A DNA stretch of 38,749 nucleotides from Deltaproteobacteria bacterium (GCA_016218765.1 JACRCZ010000079.1:1-38749); one strand, 5' to 3'; counted from the first letter of the stretch, positions 24,076 to 34,480 are shown. Translations and numbers: made by a program. The notes: generated from the sequence alone by a model not told the origin.

Positions 24076-25512
24076 GTGACGACCGTCGGGCTGACGTTGG
24101 GTGGAGTCGTGTTGGCGTTCGTGCTGATCCCGCGGATCGTGATGGCGCGGGGCGAGTCCGGGGCGACGCTGGCGTGGATCCTGGCGATTGCGTTCCTGCC
24201 GTACGCGGGTGCGTTGTTGTACTTCCTGATCGGGCGTACGCGGGTCTGGCGGCGGAAGCGGCGGCGGAAGCTGTCTCGCCGGGCGTTCCTGCAGGTGCTG
24301 GACGGGCTGCCGCGGACGGCGGCGCAGTGCGACGCCTCGAGCAGTCTTCCGGAGCTGCCGCGACCTGCGGGCGAGATCGCGCGGATGGGCGCGTGTGCGG
24401 CGGGCTCGCCGTTGTTGCCGGGCAATCGTTTGGAGGTGCTGACCGACACGAACCGGACGTACGCCCTGATGGAGGAAGCGATCCGCGGGGCGAGGCACCA
24501 CGTGCACGTGCAGAGCTACATCTTCCGGGGGGACGAGGCGGGGACGCGGATCCGGGACGCGTTGTGTGCGAAGGCGCGGGAGGGGATTGCGGTGCGGCTG
24601 CTGGTCGACGCGGTGGGTTCGCACGGGCTTCGGTCGTCGTTCGTGCGTCCGCTGCTGGAGGCGGGGGGGAAGTTCGGGCGTTTCATGCCGGTTCTTCCGC
24701 TGCGTCCGCACTGGCGGCCCAACCTGCGCAACCACCGCAAGATCGTCGTCGTCGACGGGCGGATCGGATTCGCGGGCGGCTTGAACATCGGGGACGAGTA
24801 CCGCGGCCGCAAGAAGCGGTTCAAGCCGTGGCGCGACACGCACATGCGGCTGGAGGGCAACGCCGTCCTCCGGCTGCAGGAGATCTTCCTGGAGGACTGG
24901 CTGTTCGCGACGGACGAGGACATCGTCGACGCTGCGTATTTCCCCGAGCTGGGGCCGGTGGGCGACGACCTGGTGCAGGTGATCGGGAGCGGACCGGACG
25001 AGGCGGTGGGTGCGATCCACGCGGTGTTTTTCACGGCGATCACGGAGTCGCGGCGCACGCTGTTCATCACGACGCCGTATCTGGTGCCGGACCCGGCGAT
25101 GCTCATGGCGCTCAAGTCGGCGGTGTGGCGGGGAGTCGACGTGCGCATCCTGGTTCCCGGCAAGTCCGACCTGCCGTTGATCCGGTTGGCGGGGCGCTCG
25201 TACTACCGCGAGCTGCTCGAGGCCGGGGTCAAGCTCTACGAGCACCGTCCCGGCATGCTCCACGCCAAGACGATGGTCGTGGACTGTGCCTGGAGCACGG
25301 TCGGCTCGGCCAACATGGACATCCGCAGTTTCCGGCTGAACTTCGAGGTGAACGTGCTGGTCTCGGGCGAGGGCATGGCGCGGCAGCTCGAGAGCATCTT
25401 CCTTGCGGACATCGCCAAGGCGCGGCCCGTGGCGCTCGAGTCCGTGCTGCGCAGGCCGGCGCGGGCGCGATTCCTGGAAGGGGTGGCCCGCGTTCTGTCG
25501 CCGATCTTGTAG
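24076..25512 (+). CDS. cls: Cardiolipin synthase-type phospholipase D protein
   Basis: 478 aa from the GTG at 24076, matching the usual ~480. Two N-terminal membrane helices (VGLTLGGVVLAFVLIPRI, ATLAWILAIAFLPYAGALLYFLIG) precede two HKD motifs: NHRKIVVVDG (His 220) and LHAKTMVVD (His 396), each followed by GxxN/GSAN-type Asn (GGLNIGDEY, GSANMD). The enzyme joins phosphatidylglycerols at the inner membrane. The start is uncertain: no ATG lies near and a TTG at 24040 is possible; ribosome-binding sites are poor. A lipoprotein gene follows by 8 bp. Confidence 0.9.
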   Translation: MTTVGLTLGGVVLAFVLIPRIVMARGESGATLAWILAIAFLPYAGALLYFLIGRTRVWRRKRRRKLSRRAFLQVLDGLPRTAAQCDASSSLPELPRPAGEIARMGACAAGSPLLPGNRLEVLTDTNRTYALMEEAIRGARHHVHVQSYIFRGDEAGTRIRDALCAKAREGIAVRLLVDAVGSHGLRSSFVRPLLEAGGKFGRFMPVLPLRPHWRPNLRNHRKIVVVDGRIGFAGGLNIGDEYRGRKKRFKPWRDTHMRLEGNAVLRLQEIFLEDWLFATDEDIVDAAYFPELGPVGDDLVQVIGSGPDEAVGAIHAVFFTAITESRRTLFITTPYLVPDPAMLMALKSAVWRGVDVRILVPGKSDLPLIRLAGRSYYRELLEAGVKLYEHRPGMLHAKTMVVDCAWSTVGSANMDIRSFRLNFEVNVLVSGEGMARQLESIFLADIAKARPVALESVLRRPARARFLEGVARVLSPIL

Positions 25513-25520
25513 GTGGAGTC

Positions 25521-27383
25521 ATGAGCATGGTCCATCGGTGTCCGTGGGTGGTTTGGCTCCTGGTGGTGGCGGGGGTCGGGGGGTGCGCGCCGGGGGACGA
25601 GGGGGGAGGGGGAGATGTGCGGCGCGACGACGGGGGGAGCAGCGACGACGGGGGCGTCGCGGACGTCCCGAGCGACGGGGAGGACGACCCGGCGGGAGAC
25701 GGGGACGCGACGGGCGAGGCGGAGACCGGGCCTGATGTGCCGACCGACGGGGATGTCGGGGCGGATGGCGACGTCGAGGGGGGCGGGGACGGCGACTCGG
25801 ATGCATCCGACGTACCCTACGACGGGGAGACGGGGTGGCACGCGGAGATCGTGTCGGTCCTGCTGCCGTACGCGATCGCGCGGGGTGCGACGGCGGCGGC
25901 GACGATCGTGGTGCGCAACACGGGGACGACGGCGTGGCGAGCGGCGGAGGTGAAGCTGGGGGCGGTGGATGACGACGACCCGTTGTCCGCGGCGACGCGC
26001 GTCTCCCACGCGGGGGAGATCGCGCCGGGGGGGACGGTGACGTACTCGTTCACGCTGACGGGTCCGGCGGTGGTGGCGCCGCGGCGGGTGCAGGACGTCG
26101 TCACGAACTGGCGGATGGTGAACGACGGACCCGACTCGCAGTGGTTCGGGCCGACGGTGCGGCGGCACGTGTCGATCTACGACGCGAGTCCCGTGGCGGT
26201 GGACGGTCTCGGGGGGAAGGTGCTGGCGGGCTACCAGGGGTGGTTCACGGCGGCGGGGGCTCCGGCGGACATCGGCTGGACGCACTGGTGTCGGGGCGGT
26301 GGTCCGCCGGATCCGGGCAACGTCACCTTCGATCTGTGGCCCGATCTGAGCGAGTTCCCGGCGGGGGAGCTGTACGACACGGCGTTCGTCTACGGGGACG
26401 GGACGGCTGCCCGGCTTTTCAGCTCGTTCGACGCGGCGACGGTCGACCGGCATTTGCGGTGGATGAAGGAGTACGGGATCGACGGGGTGTGGCTGCAGCG
26501 GTTCGCGTCGGAGCTGCGGGACGCGCGGTTCCTGGCGTTGCGCGACGAGGTGTTGCGGCACGTGATGGCGGCGGCTGCGGCGCACGGGCGTGCCTTCGCG
26601 GTGATGTACGACGTTTCGGGGATGCCGACCGATCCGCCGATGATCGAGCAGCTGACGAACGACTGGATGCACCTGGTGCACGACCTGGGGGTGACGGCGA
26701 GTCCGAGGTACGTGCGGGAGGGGGGGAGGCCGGTGTTGGGGTTGTGGGGTCTGGGATTCTCGGACCGGCCGGGTGCGCACGACGACGACTACAACATCAT
26801 CGTGCACCTGCAGACGGTGGTGGACGTCGCGTACCGGGTGACGATCGTGGGCGGGGTGCCGGAGGGGTGGCGCACGTCGTCCGGGGCGTCGAAGCCCGGC
26901 TACACCGACGTGTATCGGCAGTACGCGATCCTCTCGCCGTGGGCGGTGGGGCGTTACGACGACGCGGGCTACGCGGGTTTCCGGAGCGGGTTCATCGTCC
27001 CGGACCTGGCGGATCTGGGAGCGGCGCGCTACCTGCCGGTGATCTTCCCCGGCTTCTCGTGGACGAACCTGACGGACCATGCGAACCCGGTGAACCAGAT
27101 CCCGCGGCTGGCGGGGGATTTCCTGTGGCACCAGGCGTGGGGTGCGTGGTCGGCGGGGGCGCGCATGCTGTTCCTGGCGATGTTCGACGAGGTGGACGAG
27201 GGCACGGCGGTGCTCAAGGCGGCGGAGACGGCGGCGGACGCGCCGACGACGGGGACGTTCCTGACGCTCGACGCCGACGGCAGTGCGGTCCCGAACGACT
27301 GGTACCTGCGGCTGGCGGGCGAGGTCGGCAACCTCTTCCGCGGGGTGTATCCGTCGCAGCCGGAGAAGCCGATCAATCCTTGA
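25521..27383 (+). CDS. Lipoprotein with GH99/GH71-like hydrolase domain
   Basis: 620 aa. A signal peptide with lipobox (VAGVGGC, Cys ~22) is followed by a ~75-residue Asp/Gly linker and an NBR1/CARDB-like beta domain (~110-215). The catalytic-fold domain has KVLAGYQGWFT, FDLWPDLSEF, RHLRWMKEYGIDGVWLQRF, FAVMYDVSGM, RPVLGLWGLGFSDRP, VFPGFSWTNL and MLFLAMFDEVDEGTA, which matches the GH71/99-like family acting on polysaccharides such as mannan or xylan. Catalytic residues were not assigned individually. It is 8 bp downstream of cls with GGAG before ATG 25521, so probably co-transcribed. Confidence 0.8.
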   Translation: MSMVHRCPWVVWLLVVAGVGGCAPGDEGGGGDVRRDDGGSSDDGGVADVPSDGEDDPAGDGDATGEAETGPDVPTDGDVGADGDVEGGGDGDSDASDVPYDGETGWHAEIVSVLLPYAIARGATAAATIVVRNTGTTAWRAAEVKLGAVDDDDPLSAATRVSHAGEIAPGGTVTYSFTLTGPAVVAPRRVQDVVTNWRMVNDGPDSQWFGPTVRRHVSIYDASPVAVDGLGGKVLAGYQGWFTAAGAPADIGWTHWCRGGGPPDPGNVTFDLWPDLSEFPAGELYDTAFVYGDGTAARLFSSFDAATVDRHLRWMKEYGIDGVWLQRFASELRDARFLALRDEVLRHVMAAAAAHGRAFAVMYDVSGMPTDPPMIEQLTNDWMHLVHDLGVTASPRYVREGGRPVLGLWGLGFSDRPGAHDDDYNIIVHLQTVVDVAYRVTIVGGVPEGWRTSSGASKPGYTDVYRQYAILSPWAVGRYDDAGYAGFRSGFIVPDLADLGAARYLPVIFPGFSWTNLTDHANPVNQIPRLAGDFLWHQAWGAWSAGARMLFLAMFDEVDEGTAVLKAAETAADAPTTGTFLTLDADGSAVPNDWYLRLAGEVGNLFRGVYPSQPEKPINP

Positions 27384-27404
27384 GGCCACCTCCGTGCGGT
27401 GGCC
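27384..27404 (+). terminator. Hairpin after the GH99-like gene
   Basis: GGCCACC (27384-27390) and GGTGGCC (27398-27404) form a perfect 7-bp GC stem with a 7-nt loop starting right after the TGA stop. No U-run follows. It is a candidate terminator for the cls operon, between convergent genes. Confidence 0.4.
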
Positions 27405-27408
27405 GGAG

Positions 27409-27440
27409 CCATCTGTGTCCATCTGTGTTCATCGGTGGTT
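27409..27440. repeat. ATCTGTGT-type dispersed repeat
   Basis: Two near-identical 12-base units (CCATCTGTGTCC, ATCTGTGTTC) are followed by ATCGGTGGTT. It resembles the 'ATCTGTGTTCATCTGTGG' repeat family seen in many bacterial genomes. It overlaps the end of the next gene: the minus-strand stop TGA (27429-27431) and the last codons lie inside it. Confidence 0.6.
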
Positions 27441-28313
27441 TCTCTTGTCCGGTTCGTCCGCGACCGGGGTGTGCGGGACGACGTGCAGCCGGCAGGCCAT
27501 TTTCGCCGCCGTCATCCGTTCGCGGTATTCGCGCGACTCGAGGTGTTCGCGCAGGGCGTCGCCGGTGGGGCAGATCATTTCGTCGCGGCTCCAGCGGACG
27601 GGCGTGCCGGTCGAGTCTTCCACGACGCGTTCCGTCTCGACGGCCCAGGCCAGCTCGGCCAGGGTGAGGCCGGCGCAGGCGTCGCGCAGGGCGTCGAAGC
27701 GGCCTTGCACGGCGGGGTCGAAGAAGCGGAACACGGTTTCGTAGAGGACGGCGTTGTGGGCGAACTCCGGGCAGCTCGCGATGCCGCCCAGGTGGAGTCG
27801 CTCGGCCATTCCGAGGAACATCCGGACGACTTCGCGGCCGACGCCGAGTCCCGGGTGGTCCTGGCCCGGGAGCCTGGGCCGGTCCGGGCCGAAGGGGCGC
27901 GTGGGGTCCTGGAGGCGGAGCCACTGGATGAACAGCAGGGGGACCTCGCGGTTGCGGAGGCGTTCGGCGAAGGGAGCGGTTGTGGTCCAGACGCCGGTGT
28001 GCAGGAACGCCTCGCCCAGGAGGTAGGTGTGGCCGTCCTTGCGTCCGCGCACGCGTACGACCTGGTGTTCCGGGTCGGCGGTTTCGAGCTCGACGGCGGT
28101 CTCGCCGAAGCCGCGGGCGTGCAGCTTCGGGGTCACGCCGTAGCGGTCCAGGGCCTCCTCCACCGCTTCCGGCGAGTAGAAGTCGAAGAGCATGGCGCCG
28201 CGTCCTCGTCGCGGGAGGACCTCGTCGACGTCCTGGGGCGTGGGCAAGGCGATCGGCGTGCCCAGCAGCCGCAGGTGGCGGAGGACGTTCTTCTCGTGGG
28301 GGTGGGGATTCAC
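27429..28313 (-). CDS. Conserved hypothetical protein
   Basis: 294 aa, no signal peptide or membrane helices. I do not recognise the family. Conserved-looking stretches are VRVRGRKDGHTYLLGEAFLH, PLLFIQWLRLQDPTRPF, RLPGQDHPGLGVGREVV and EFAHNAVLYETVFRFFDP. The HPG and GREVV parts look like a nucleotide- or cofactor-binding loop in an alpha/beta protein. It begins at a GTG (28313) 6 bp after the upstream gene's stop with only a weak ribosome-binding site, suggesting coupling. Its stop codon comes from a dispersed repeat. Confidence 0.65.
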   Translation of the reverse strand: MNPHPHEKNVLRHLRLLGTPIALPTPQDVDEVLPRRGRGAMLFDFYSPEAVEEALDRYGVTPKLHARGFGETAVELETADPEHQVVRVRGRKDGHTYLLGEAFLHTGVWTTTAPFAERLRNREVPLLFIQWLRLQDPTRPFGPDRPRLPGQDHPGLGVGREVVRMFLGMAERLHLGGIASCPEFAHNAVLYETVFRFFDPAVQGRFDALRDACAGLTLAELAWAVETERVVEDSTGTPVRWSRDEMICPTGDALREHLESREYRERMTAAKMACRLHVVPHTPVADEPDKRNHR

Positions 28314-28319
28314 GACGGG

Positions 28320-29354
28320 TCAGATGAGGATGATGGGGGCGCAGGTGGAGACGCCGGCGCCGACGATGCGCCAGCCGGTGTCCGGGTAGACGTTGGCCAC
28401 GCTGCGGTCGTCGGTCTCGAGCTTCCAGACGTTGGTGGAGGGGTCGGCGAGGGTCTTGAGGAAGATCCAGAAGTCGCCGCCCCAGAAGGCGAAGGCCCAG
28501 GCTTCGGTCGAGGTGGTATCGATGGGCAGGTCGTAGGTGTCGCTGACGGTGCCGCTGCCCTTGTCGATCCTGGAGACGGTGGGCGGGTCGGTGTCGGGGA
28601 AGAAGCCCCACAGCTCGCCCGCGCCGGTGCCGGTGAGCTCGGGCCAGCCTGGGAGGGCGCCGATGGTGCCGACGCGCAGGGAGGCCATGTCGATGGTGGC
28701 GAGGGTGGCGGTGCCGGTGCCGATGCTGAGCTGCGGGCCGCCGCCGATGAACAGGGTTTCGCGGTCGCCGCCCGCCTCGTCCGAGGAGAACCCCATGCCG
28801 AACACCTCGAGCCCTTCCTGGTTGCGCTCGAAGGTGGTTGATTCGCAGCGGGCATCGGCGGTGCTGACGCGGAACAGCTCGCCGGCGTTGCCGCCGAAGA
28901 CGCCCGGGCCGTAGAGCACCCAGGCGGTGGCGCTGCGGTCGACGGACATGGAGAAGGGGGTCGCGCCGGTGCCGCTGGGGCGGCAGTCGAGCGTACCGAT
29001 CGGCTCCAGGCGCAGCTCGTCGGGGTAGAACCGGATGAGCTGGTTCTCCGCGCTGACGACGTAGATCCATCTCGCGCGCTCGTCGCAGCCGTCGCCGGCA
29101 TCGATGCCGCCGTCGGCGTCGGCGTCGGCGTCCGCGTCGCCGCCGCCGCCCAGGCAGGAGCACGTGCTGCCGATGCAGGTCCCGCCGGGGAGGCCGCCGC
29201 CGCGACAGATCGAGTCGCAGCGTGCCTGGGTGCACGGGTCGCCGGTTCCCGAGTCGTCGGACGCCGGGCACGCGGCGCACAGGAGGAGGGCGCCGAGCGC
29301 GGCGGCCGGGTGGGCGAGCGAGTGCCGCATCGAATGCTGCCAAGAAACGGTCAT
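28320..29354 (-). CDS. Secreted lipoprotein, predicted beta-propeller-like
   Basis: 344 aa. The signal (HPAAALGALLLCAAC) has a lipobox Cys ~29, then a Cys-rich stretch (CTQARCDSICRGGGLPGGTC), an alternating Asp/Ala tract and a body of repeated beta segments (WIYVVSAENQLIRFYPDEL, TLFIGGGPQLSIGTG, TLATIDMASL, GELWGFFP). This suggests a propeller, with no catalytic motif. ATG 29354 follows AAAGGA. Similar lipobox-plus-DADAD-linker proteins are typical for Myxococcota. Probably co-transcribed with the hypothetical gene downstream. Confidence 0.7.
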   Translation of the reverse strand: MTVSWQHSMRHSLAHPAAALGALLLCAACPASDDSGTGDPCTQARCDSICRGGGLPGGTCIGSTCSCLGGGGDADADADADGGIDAGDGCDERARWIYVVSAENQLIRFYPDELRLEPIGTLDCRPSGTGATPFSMSVDRSATAWVLYGPGVFGGNAGELFRVSTADARCESTTFERNQEGLEVFGMGFSSDEAGGDRETLFIGGGPQLSIGTGTATLATIDMASLRVGTIGALPGWPELTGTGAGELWGFFPDTDPPTVSRIDKGSGTVSDTYDLPIDTTSTEAWAFAFWGGDFWIFLKTLADPSTNVWKLETDDRSVANVYPDTGWRIVGAGVSTCAPIILI

Positions 29355-29406
29355 GGTCGATGGTCCTTTCTGCGAGAGCCCCGACGCGATCCTGGGGAAA
29401 GCTAGC

Positions 29407-29478
29407 ACAAGGAACAAGGAACAAGGAACAAGGGACAAGGAACAAGGAACGAAACGGGGAACGGGAACGGGGAACGGG
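29407..29478 (+). repeat. Solo GGAACAA heptamer array
   Basis: About nine seven-base units: GGAACAA and GGGACAA first, then GGAACGG/GAACGG. It is related to the cassette arrays at 16780 and 17329 but has no four-helix-bundle gene. It lies between divergent genes and ends at the ATG of the next gene. Confidence 0.8.
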
Positions 29479-30357
29479 ATGGTTGCGATGCAGGATACGG
29501 TTTCGTCGGCGCTCGGCGAGATCCTGGGTATCGAGCAGGATCGGGTGCGTGCGGAGACGGAGGCGCGGCGGCGTGCGGAGGAGGCGGAGCGGCGGGAGCT
29601 GGAAGAGGCGGAGCTGCGGCGGGTGGAGGAGGTCGCGCGGCGGGCGAGGGAGGAGGCGCGCCTGCGAGTCGAGGGCGAGCGGGCGGAGCGCGAGCAGGCG
29701 GAGCGGCGGGAGCACGAGCGGCGGCTGGCGGAGCTGCGGGTGCGGCGGGAGACGGAGGCGCGGGCGCAGCTGGCCGAGGAGGAGCTGCGGCTGCGGCACG
29801 AGCGCGAGCTGGCGGCGGTCGCCGCCGCGCGCGGGCGTGCGCCCGCGTGGGCCTGGGTCGTGATGGCGGTGCTTCTGGTGGCCGGTGCGGCGGTGGGCGT
29901 CCTGTCCTGGCGCGCGGGCGTCGCGGCGGACGAGGTGCTGGCAGCGGCGGCGGCGCGGCACGAAGGGGATCGCGCGTCGTGGCAGGGCGAGCGGCAGAGG
30001 CTGGTGGCCGAGATGCGCGAGCTGCGGGGGAATGCGGCGGCGCTGGCGGCCACGGTGCGCGAAGACCAGCGGACGATCGAGGGGTTGGAGGGGAAGGCGG
30101 CACAGGCAGCGGCCGATCACGTGCGCGTCGGAGCGCTCGAGACGGAGAACGGGGGGCTGGCACGGCGCGTCGCGGAGCTGGAGTCGCAGCTTGTCGCGGC
30201 GACGGCTGCGGCATGCCGCCCGGCGGGTGAGAGGCACCCGCCGCCGCCGCCTCCTCCTCCTCCTCCGCGGACCGAAATCCAGTGCGTGAATGCCGGGACG
30301 CCGCTGGAGGAGTGCTTCCCCTGTCCGGGCGAACGGCGGTGTCGTCCGCGGACGTAG
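29479..30357 (+). CDS. Coiled-coil single-pass membrane protein
   Basis: 292 aa. Residues 10-115 are an Arg/Glu/Ala-rich coiled coil (RRRAEEAERRELEEAELRR). One membrane helix (WAWVVMAVLLVAGAAVGVLSW) spans ~122-144, and a second coiled coil follows to ~245. The tail has a run of 10 Pro and a short Cys-containing end (ECFPCPGERRC). Function unknown; its form suggests a scaffold or envelope-spanning linker. Starts at ATG 29479 or 29488. The ribosome-binding site (GGGGAACGGG) is the last heptamer of the array, so expression could vary with unit number. Confidence 0.7.
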   Translation: MVAMQDTVSSALGEILGIEQDRVRAETEARRRAEEAERRELEEAELRRVEEVARRAREEARLRVEGERAEREQAERREHERRLAELRVRRETEARAQLAEEELRLRHERELAAVAAARGRAPAWAWVVMAVLLVAGAAVGVLSWRAGVAADEVLAAAAARHEGDRASWQGERQRLVAEMRELRGNAAALAATVREDQRTIEGLEGKAAQAAADHVRVGALETENGGLARRVAELESQLVAATAAACRPAGERHPPPPPPPPPPRTEIQCVNAGTPLEECFPCPGERRCRPRT

Positions 30358-30509
30358 GGACCCGTTCGACGGTACCTTCTTGCGGTTCCGGCCGTTGGAC
30401 CATCCCGGACGGTGGCGGTGGATTGCGCTGCCGGGTTGCACGCCTCGCAGGCTCGGGTATGCTGGCGATCGTTCCATGCGGCGACGGTTCGTCGCCGGGA
30501 GGAGGAGCG

Positions 30510-32081
<1,572 letters not shown>

Positions 32082-32186
32082 ACTGCTGATCCCGCGGCTC
32101 GCGACGGCGCGTCAGCCTTCTCCGGACGGGAAGAGGAGAGGTGGGGAGGGGTTGGGGGGAGTCGACGGTCGACCGCCGAGCAGGGC

Positions 32187-33452
32187 TCAGGGCCGGCGTC
32201 GTCGGGCGGGGCCGAGGAGGAGTCCGAGGAGGGCGAGGAGGCCGGGTCCGGCGGCGGCGGCGCCCGGCTCGCACCCGCAGCCTGCTGCGTCCTCGGGCGA
32301 GAGGCCGCCGCAGGCGGGCTCGTCGTTATCGAGGCGGGTGTCGCAGTCGTCGTCGCGGCCCCAGGCGCAGGCCGGTTCGGCGCCGAGGTGTGCGGCGGGG
32401 TTGCCGTCGTTGCAGTCGTCCGGGGGGCAGAAGCCGTCGCCGTCGGTGTCGGTGCAATCGCATCCTTCGTCGGCGAGGCCGTCGCAGTCGTCGTCGCGGT
32501 CGTTGTCGCAGCGGTCCGGGGCGCCGGGGTAGATGGACGGGTCGCCGTCGTGGCAATCGTCCGGGGGGCAGAAGCCGTCGCCGTCGGTGTCGGTGCAGCC
32601 GCAGTCCTCGTCGGCGGCGCCGTCGCAGTCGTCGTCGGAGCCGTCGCCGCAGCGTTCGTCCGCGTCGGGGTGGACGGCGTCGTCGGCGTCGTTGCAGTCG
32701 TCCGGGGGGCAGAAGCCGTCGCCGTCGGCGTCGGTGCAGCCGCAGTCCTCGTCGGTGGCCGTGTCGCAGTCGTCGTCGGCGCCGTTGCCGCACATCTCGG
32801 TCGCGTCGGGGCGGATTTCCGGGTTCCCGTCGTCGCAGTCCTCGGGGAGGCACGAGCCGTCGGCGTCGTCGTCGGTGCAGCCTGCGACGAGGCGCACGCG
32901 GCGGATGGCGCGGTAGTCGGAGGACAGGGTGCGGTTGTTGTGGACGATGCCGGTCGAGCAGCCGCGGGCTTCGTAGGTCCAGAGCGAGCCCCACGGGTCG
33001 CCGCGTTCGTAGAGCAGGACGTGTCCGCTGCTGCCGGGGCAGCCGCCGCTGCGGTAGGCGGCGGCGTCGCCGCGTTGGAGGTCGTCGCGAGCGATTGCGG
33101 TCCACCAGGTTTCCTCGCAGGCGAAGTTCTGGGTCGAGTAGGGGTGGGAGTTGGTCGCGACGGGGCTGGGGCTGGGCACCTGCCAGACCTTGGCGACGAA
33201 GCCCGAGCAGTCGGCGCCGTAGCTGCCGGAGTGGGTGCAGTCGGGGCAGCTTCCGGAGCAGGAGCCGTGCTGCGTGCCGTCGTCGCGCCAGCAGCCGCCG
33301 CCCCACCAGTAGGAGTAGCCGACGCCGGATTCGGCCAGGTCGAGGATCTCGTCGCGGGTCATGTCGGAGGGCGCGGCGCGTGCGGTGGTGGGAGCGATCA
33401 CGGCCAGGGCCGCGAGCATGGGGGCGAGCCTAGCCGGGTTGGGGCGGGTCAT
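32187..33452 (-). CDS. NlpC/P60-like protein with MopE repeats and MYXO-CTERM
   Basis: 421 aa. A Sec-like leader (residues ~8-28) is followed by a cysteine-peptidase-like domain: YSYWWGGGCW, YGADCSGFVAK (Cys 82) and SGHVLLYERGD (His 144), as in NlpC/P60. Four copies of an Asp/Cys repeat of about 38 residues (DxDGDGFCPPDDCNDxxP...CGxGxDDDCDGxADEDCGC) follow, probably binding metal. The C-terminus ends CGCEPG, a hydrophobic helix (LLALLGLLLG) and RRRR, i.e. the MYXO-CTERM sorting signal. The protein should be processed and kept at the surface. ATG 33452 overlaps the stop of the upstream gene by 4 bp. Confidence 0.85.
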   Translation of the reverse strand: MTRPNPARLAPMLAALAVIAPTTARAAPSDMTRDEILDLAESGVGYSYWWGGGCWRDDGTQHGSCSGSCPDCTHSGSYGADCSGFVAKVWQVPSPSPVATNSHPYSTQNFACEETWWTAIARDDLQRGDAAAYRSGGCPGSSGHVLLYERGDPWGSLWTYEARGCSTGIVHNNRTLSSDYRAIRRVRLVAGCTDDDADGSCLPEDCDDGNPEIRPDATEMCGNGADDDCDTATDEDCGCTDADGDGFCPPDDCNDADDAVHPDADERCGDGSDDDCDGAADEDCGCTDTDGDGFCPPDDCHDGDPSIYPGAPDRCDNDRDDDCDGLADEGCDCTDTDGDGFCPPDDCNDGNPAAHLGAEPACAWGRDDDCDTRLDNDEPACGGLSPEDAAGCGCEPGAAAAGPGLLALLGLLLGPARRRRP

Positions 33453-34426
33453 GGCTGCCACCGCCGCACCTCCACGCCCGAGTCGAGGAAGGCGAGCTGC
33501 CAGATGGTGCCGTCGGCTTCGACCTCCAGCTCCTTGAACTGCTCCCACGGACCGGTCGAGGGCGTCGCCGACAGGCGGCGGCGCTCGACCAGCGCGGCGT
33601 CCAGGACGAGCACGGCCAGCTCCTCGTGGAGGATGGCATGGTCGCGCGCCGGAGCTTCGGTCGCCAGGTGCACGGCGAGGACGACGTCGCCCTGGTCGTC
33701 GCCGGCGAGCTCCACGAGCCGGCGCACCGGCTCGTCGAAGCGCAGGATCGTCTCGGCGAGGGTCGTGTCCGTGCCGCGGTCGACGGTGCGCAGGTTGACG
33801 GCGGAGGGGCCGTCGAGGCGCGCCAGACCGGCGACGAGGCCGGGGCCGAGGGGCCGGCCGTCGAGCGTGCGGCGGTAGTACGGGTCGTGCGCCTGGGCGT
33901 CGAGCACGCGCACCGTGCGGCGGTGGTCGTATTCGACCCACACGCCGTCGTCGCGGGCGAAGACGGCGGTGGTGCCGCCGCCCTCGGCGATGCCGAAGCC
34001 TTCGAGCGGGACTTCGCCCAGGAGCTGTCCGTCGGGGTCGAGGACGCGGACGACGCGTGCGGCGAGGCGGTCCATGAGAGCGAGGTGTCCGTCGGGCCCG
34101 ACGGCGAGGCCCTGGAACGTCTCCGAGGCGAGGTCGAGCGTGGCGAGGAAGCGGCCTGTCGCATCGAAGCGGGCGAGGCGCCGGTTGACCTGGTCGAGGA
34201 TCCAGACGTCGCCTCCGGGTGCGACGGCGAAGCTCATCGGGCCTTCGGGGGCCGACTCCGCGGCGTCGTGCTTGCCGAGCTGTCCGGGCTCTGCGCCCCA
34301 TTCGGCGCGGATGACGACTTCCGGTTCCGCCGCGGCGGCGGTCGAGGCGGCGAGCCATGCGGCGGCGAGGACCGTGCGCGAGGGGACGATGCTTCTGCTG
34401 CCGCTGCGTCCGATGACGTCTGTCAT
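33449..34426 (-). CDS. Secreted NHL-like beta-propeller protein
   Basis: 325 aa. A signal peptide (LAAAWLAASTAAAAEPE) is followed by repeated four-strand units: MSFAVAPGGDVWILDQVNRR, GLAVGPDGHLALMDRLAAR, VWVEYDHRRTVRVLD, EADGTIWQLAFLDSG. No catalytic motif. The stop overlaps the NlpC-like gene (ATGA), so both are translated together and may act together at the envelope. A good GGAGGAGG precedes ATG 34426. Confidence 0.8.
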   Translation of the reverse strand: MTDVIGRSGSRSIVPSRTVLAAAWLAASTAAAAEPEVVIRAEWGAEPGQLGKHDAAESAPEGPMSFAVAPGGDVWILDQVNRRLARFDATGRFLATLDLASETFQGLAVGPDGHLALMDRLAARVVRVLDPDGQLLGEVPLEGFGIAEGGGTTAVFARDDGVWVEYDHRRTVRVLDAQAHDPYYRRTLDGRPLGPGLVAGLARLDGPSAVNLRTVDRGTDTTLAETILRFDEPVRRLVELAGDDQGDVVLAVHLATEAPARDHAILHEELAVLVLDAALVERRRLSATPSTGPWEQFKELEVEADGTIWQLAFLDSGVEVRRWQP

Positions 34427-34480
34427 GGGCCTCCTCCCACGGCGGCATTGTGGCCGACACTGGACGGGCTTTCAAGGTGC

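Noticed and set aside
32400..32900. Tandem DNA repeats of about 110-120 bp
   Set aside because: They encode the MopE-like protein repeats and diverge at DNA level; explained by the gene.
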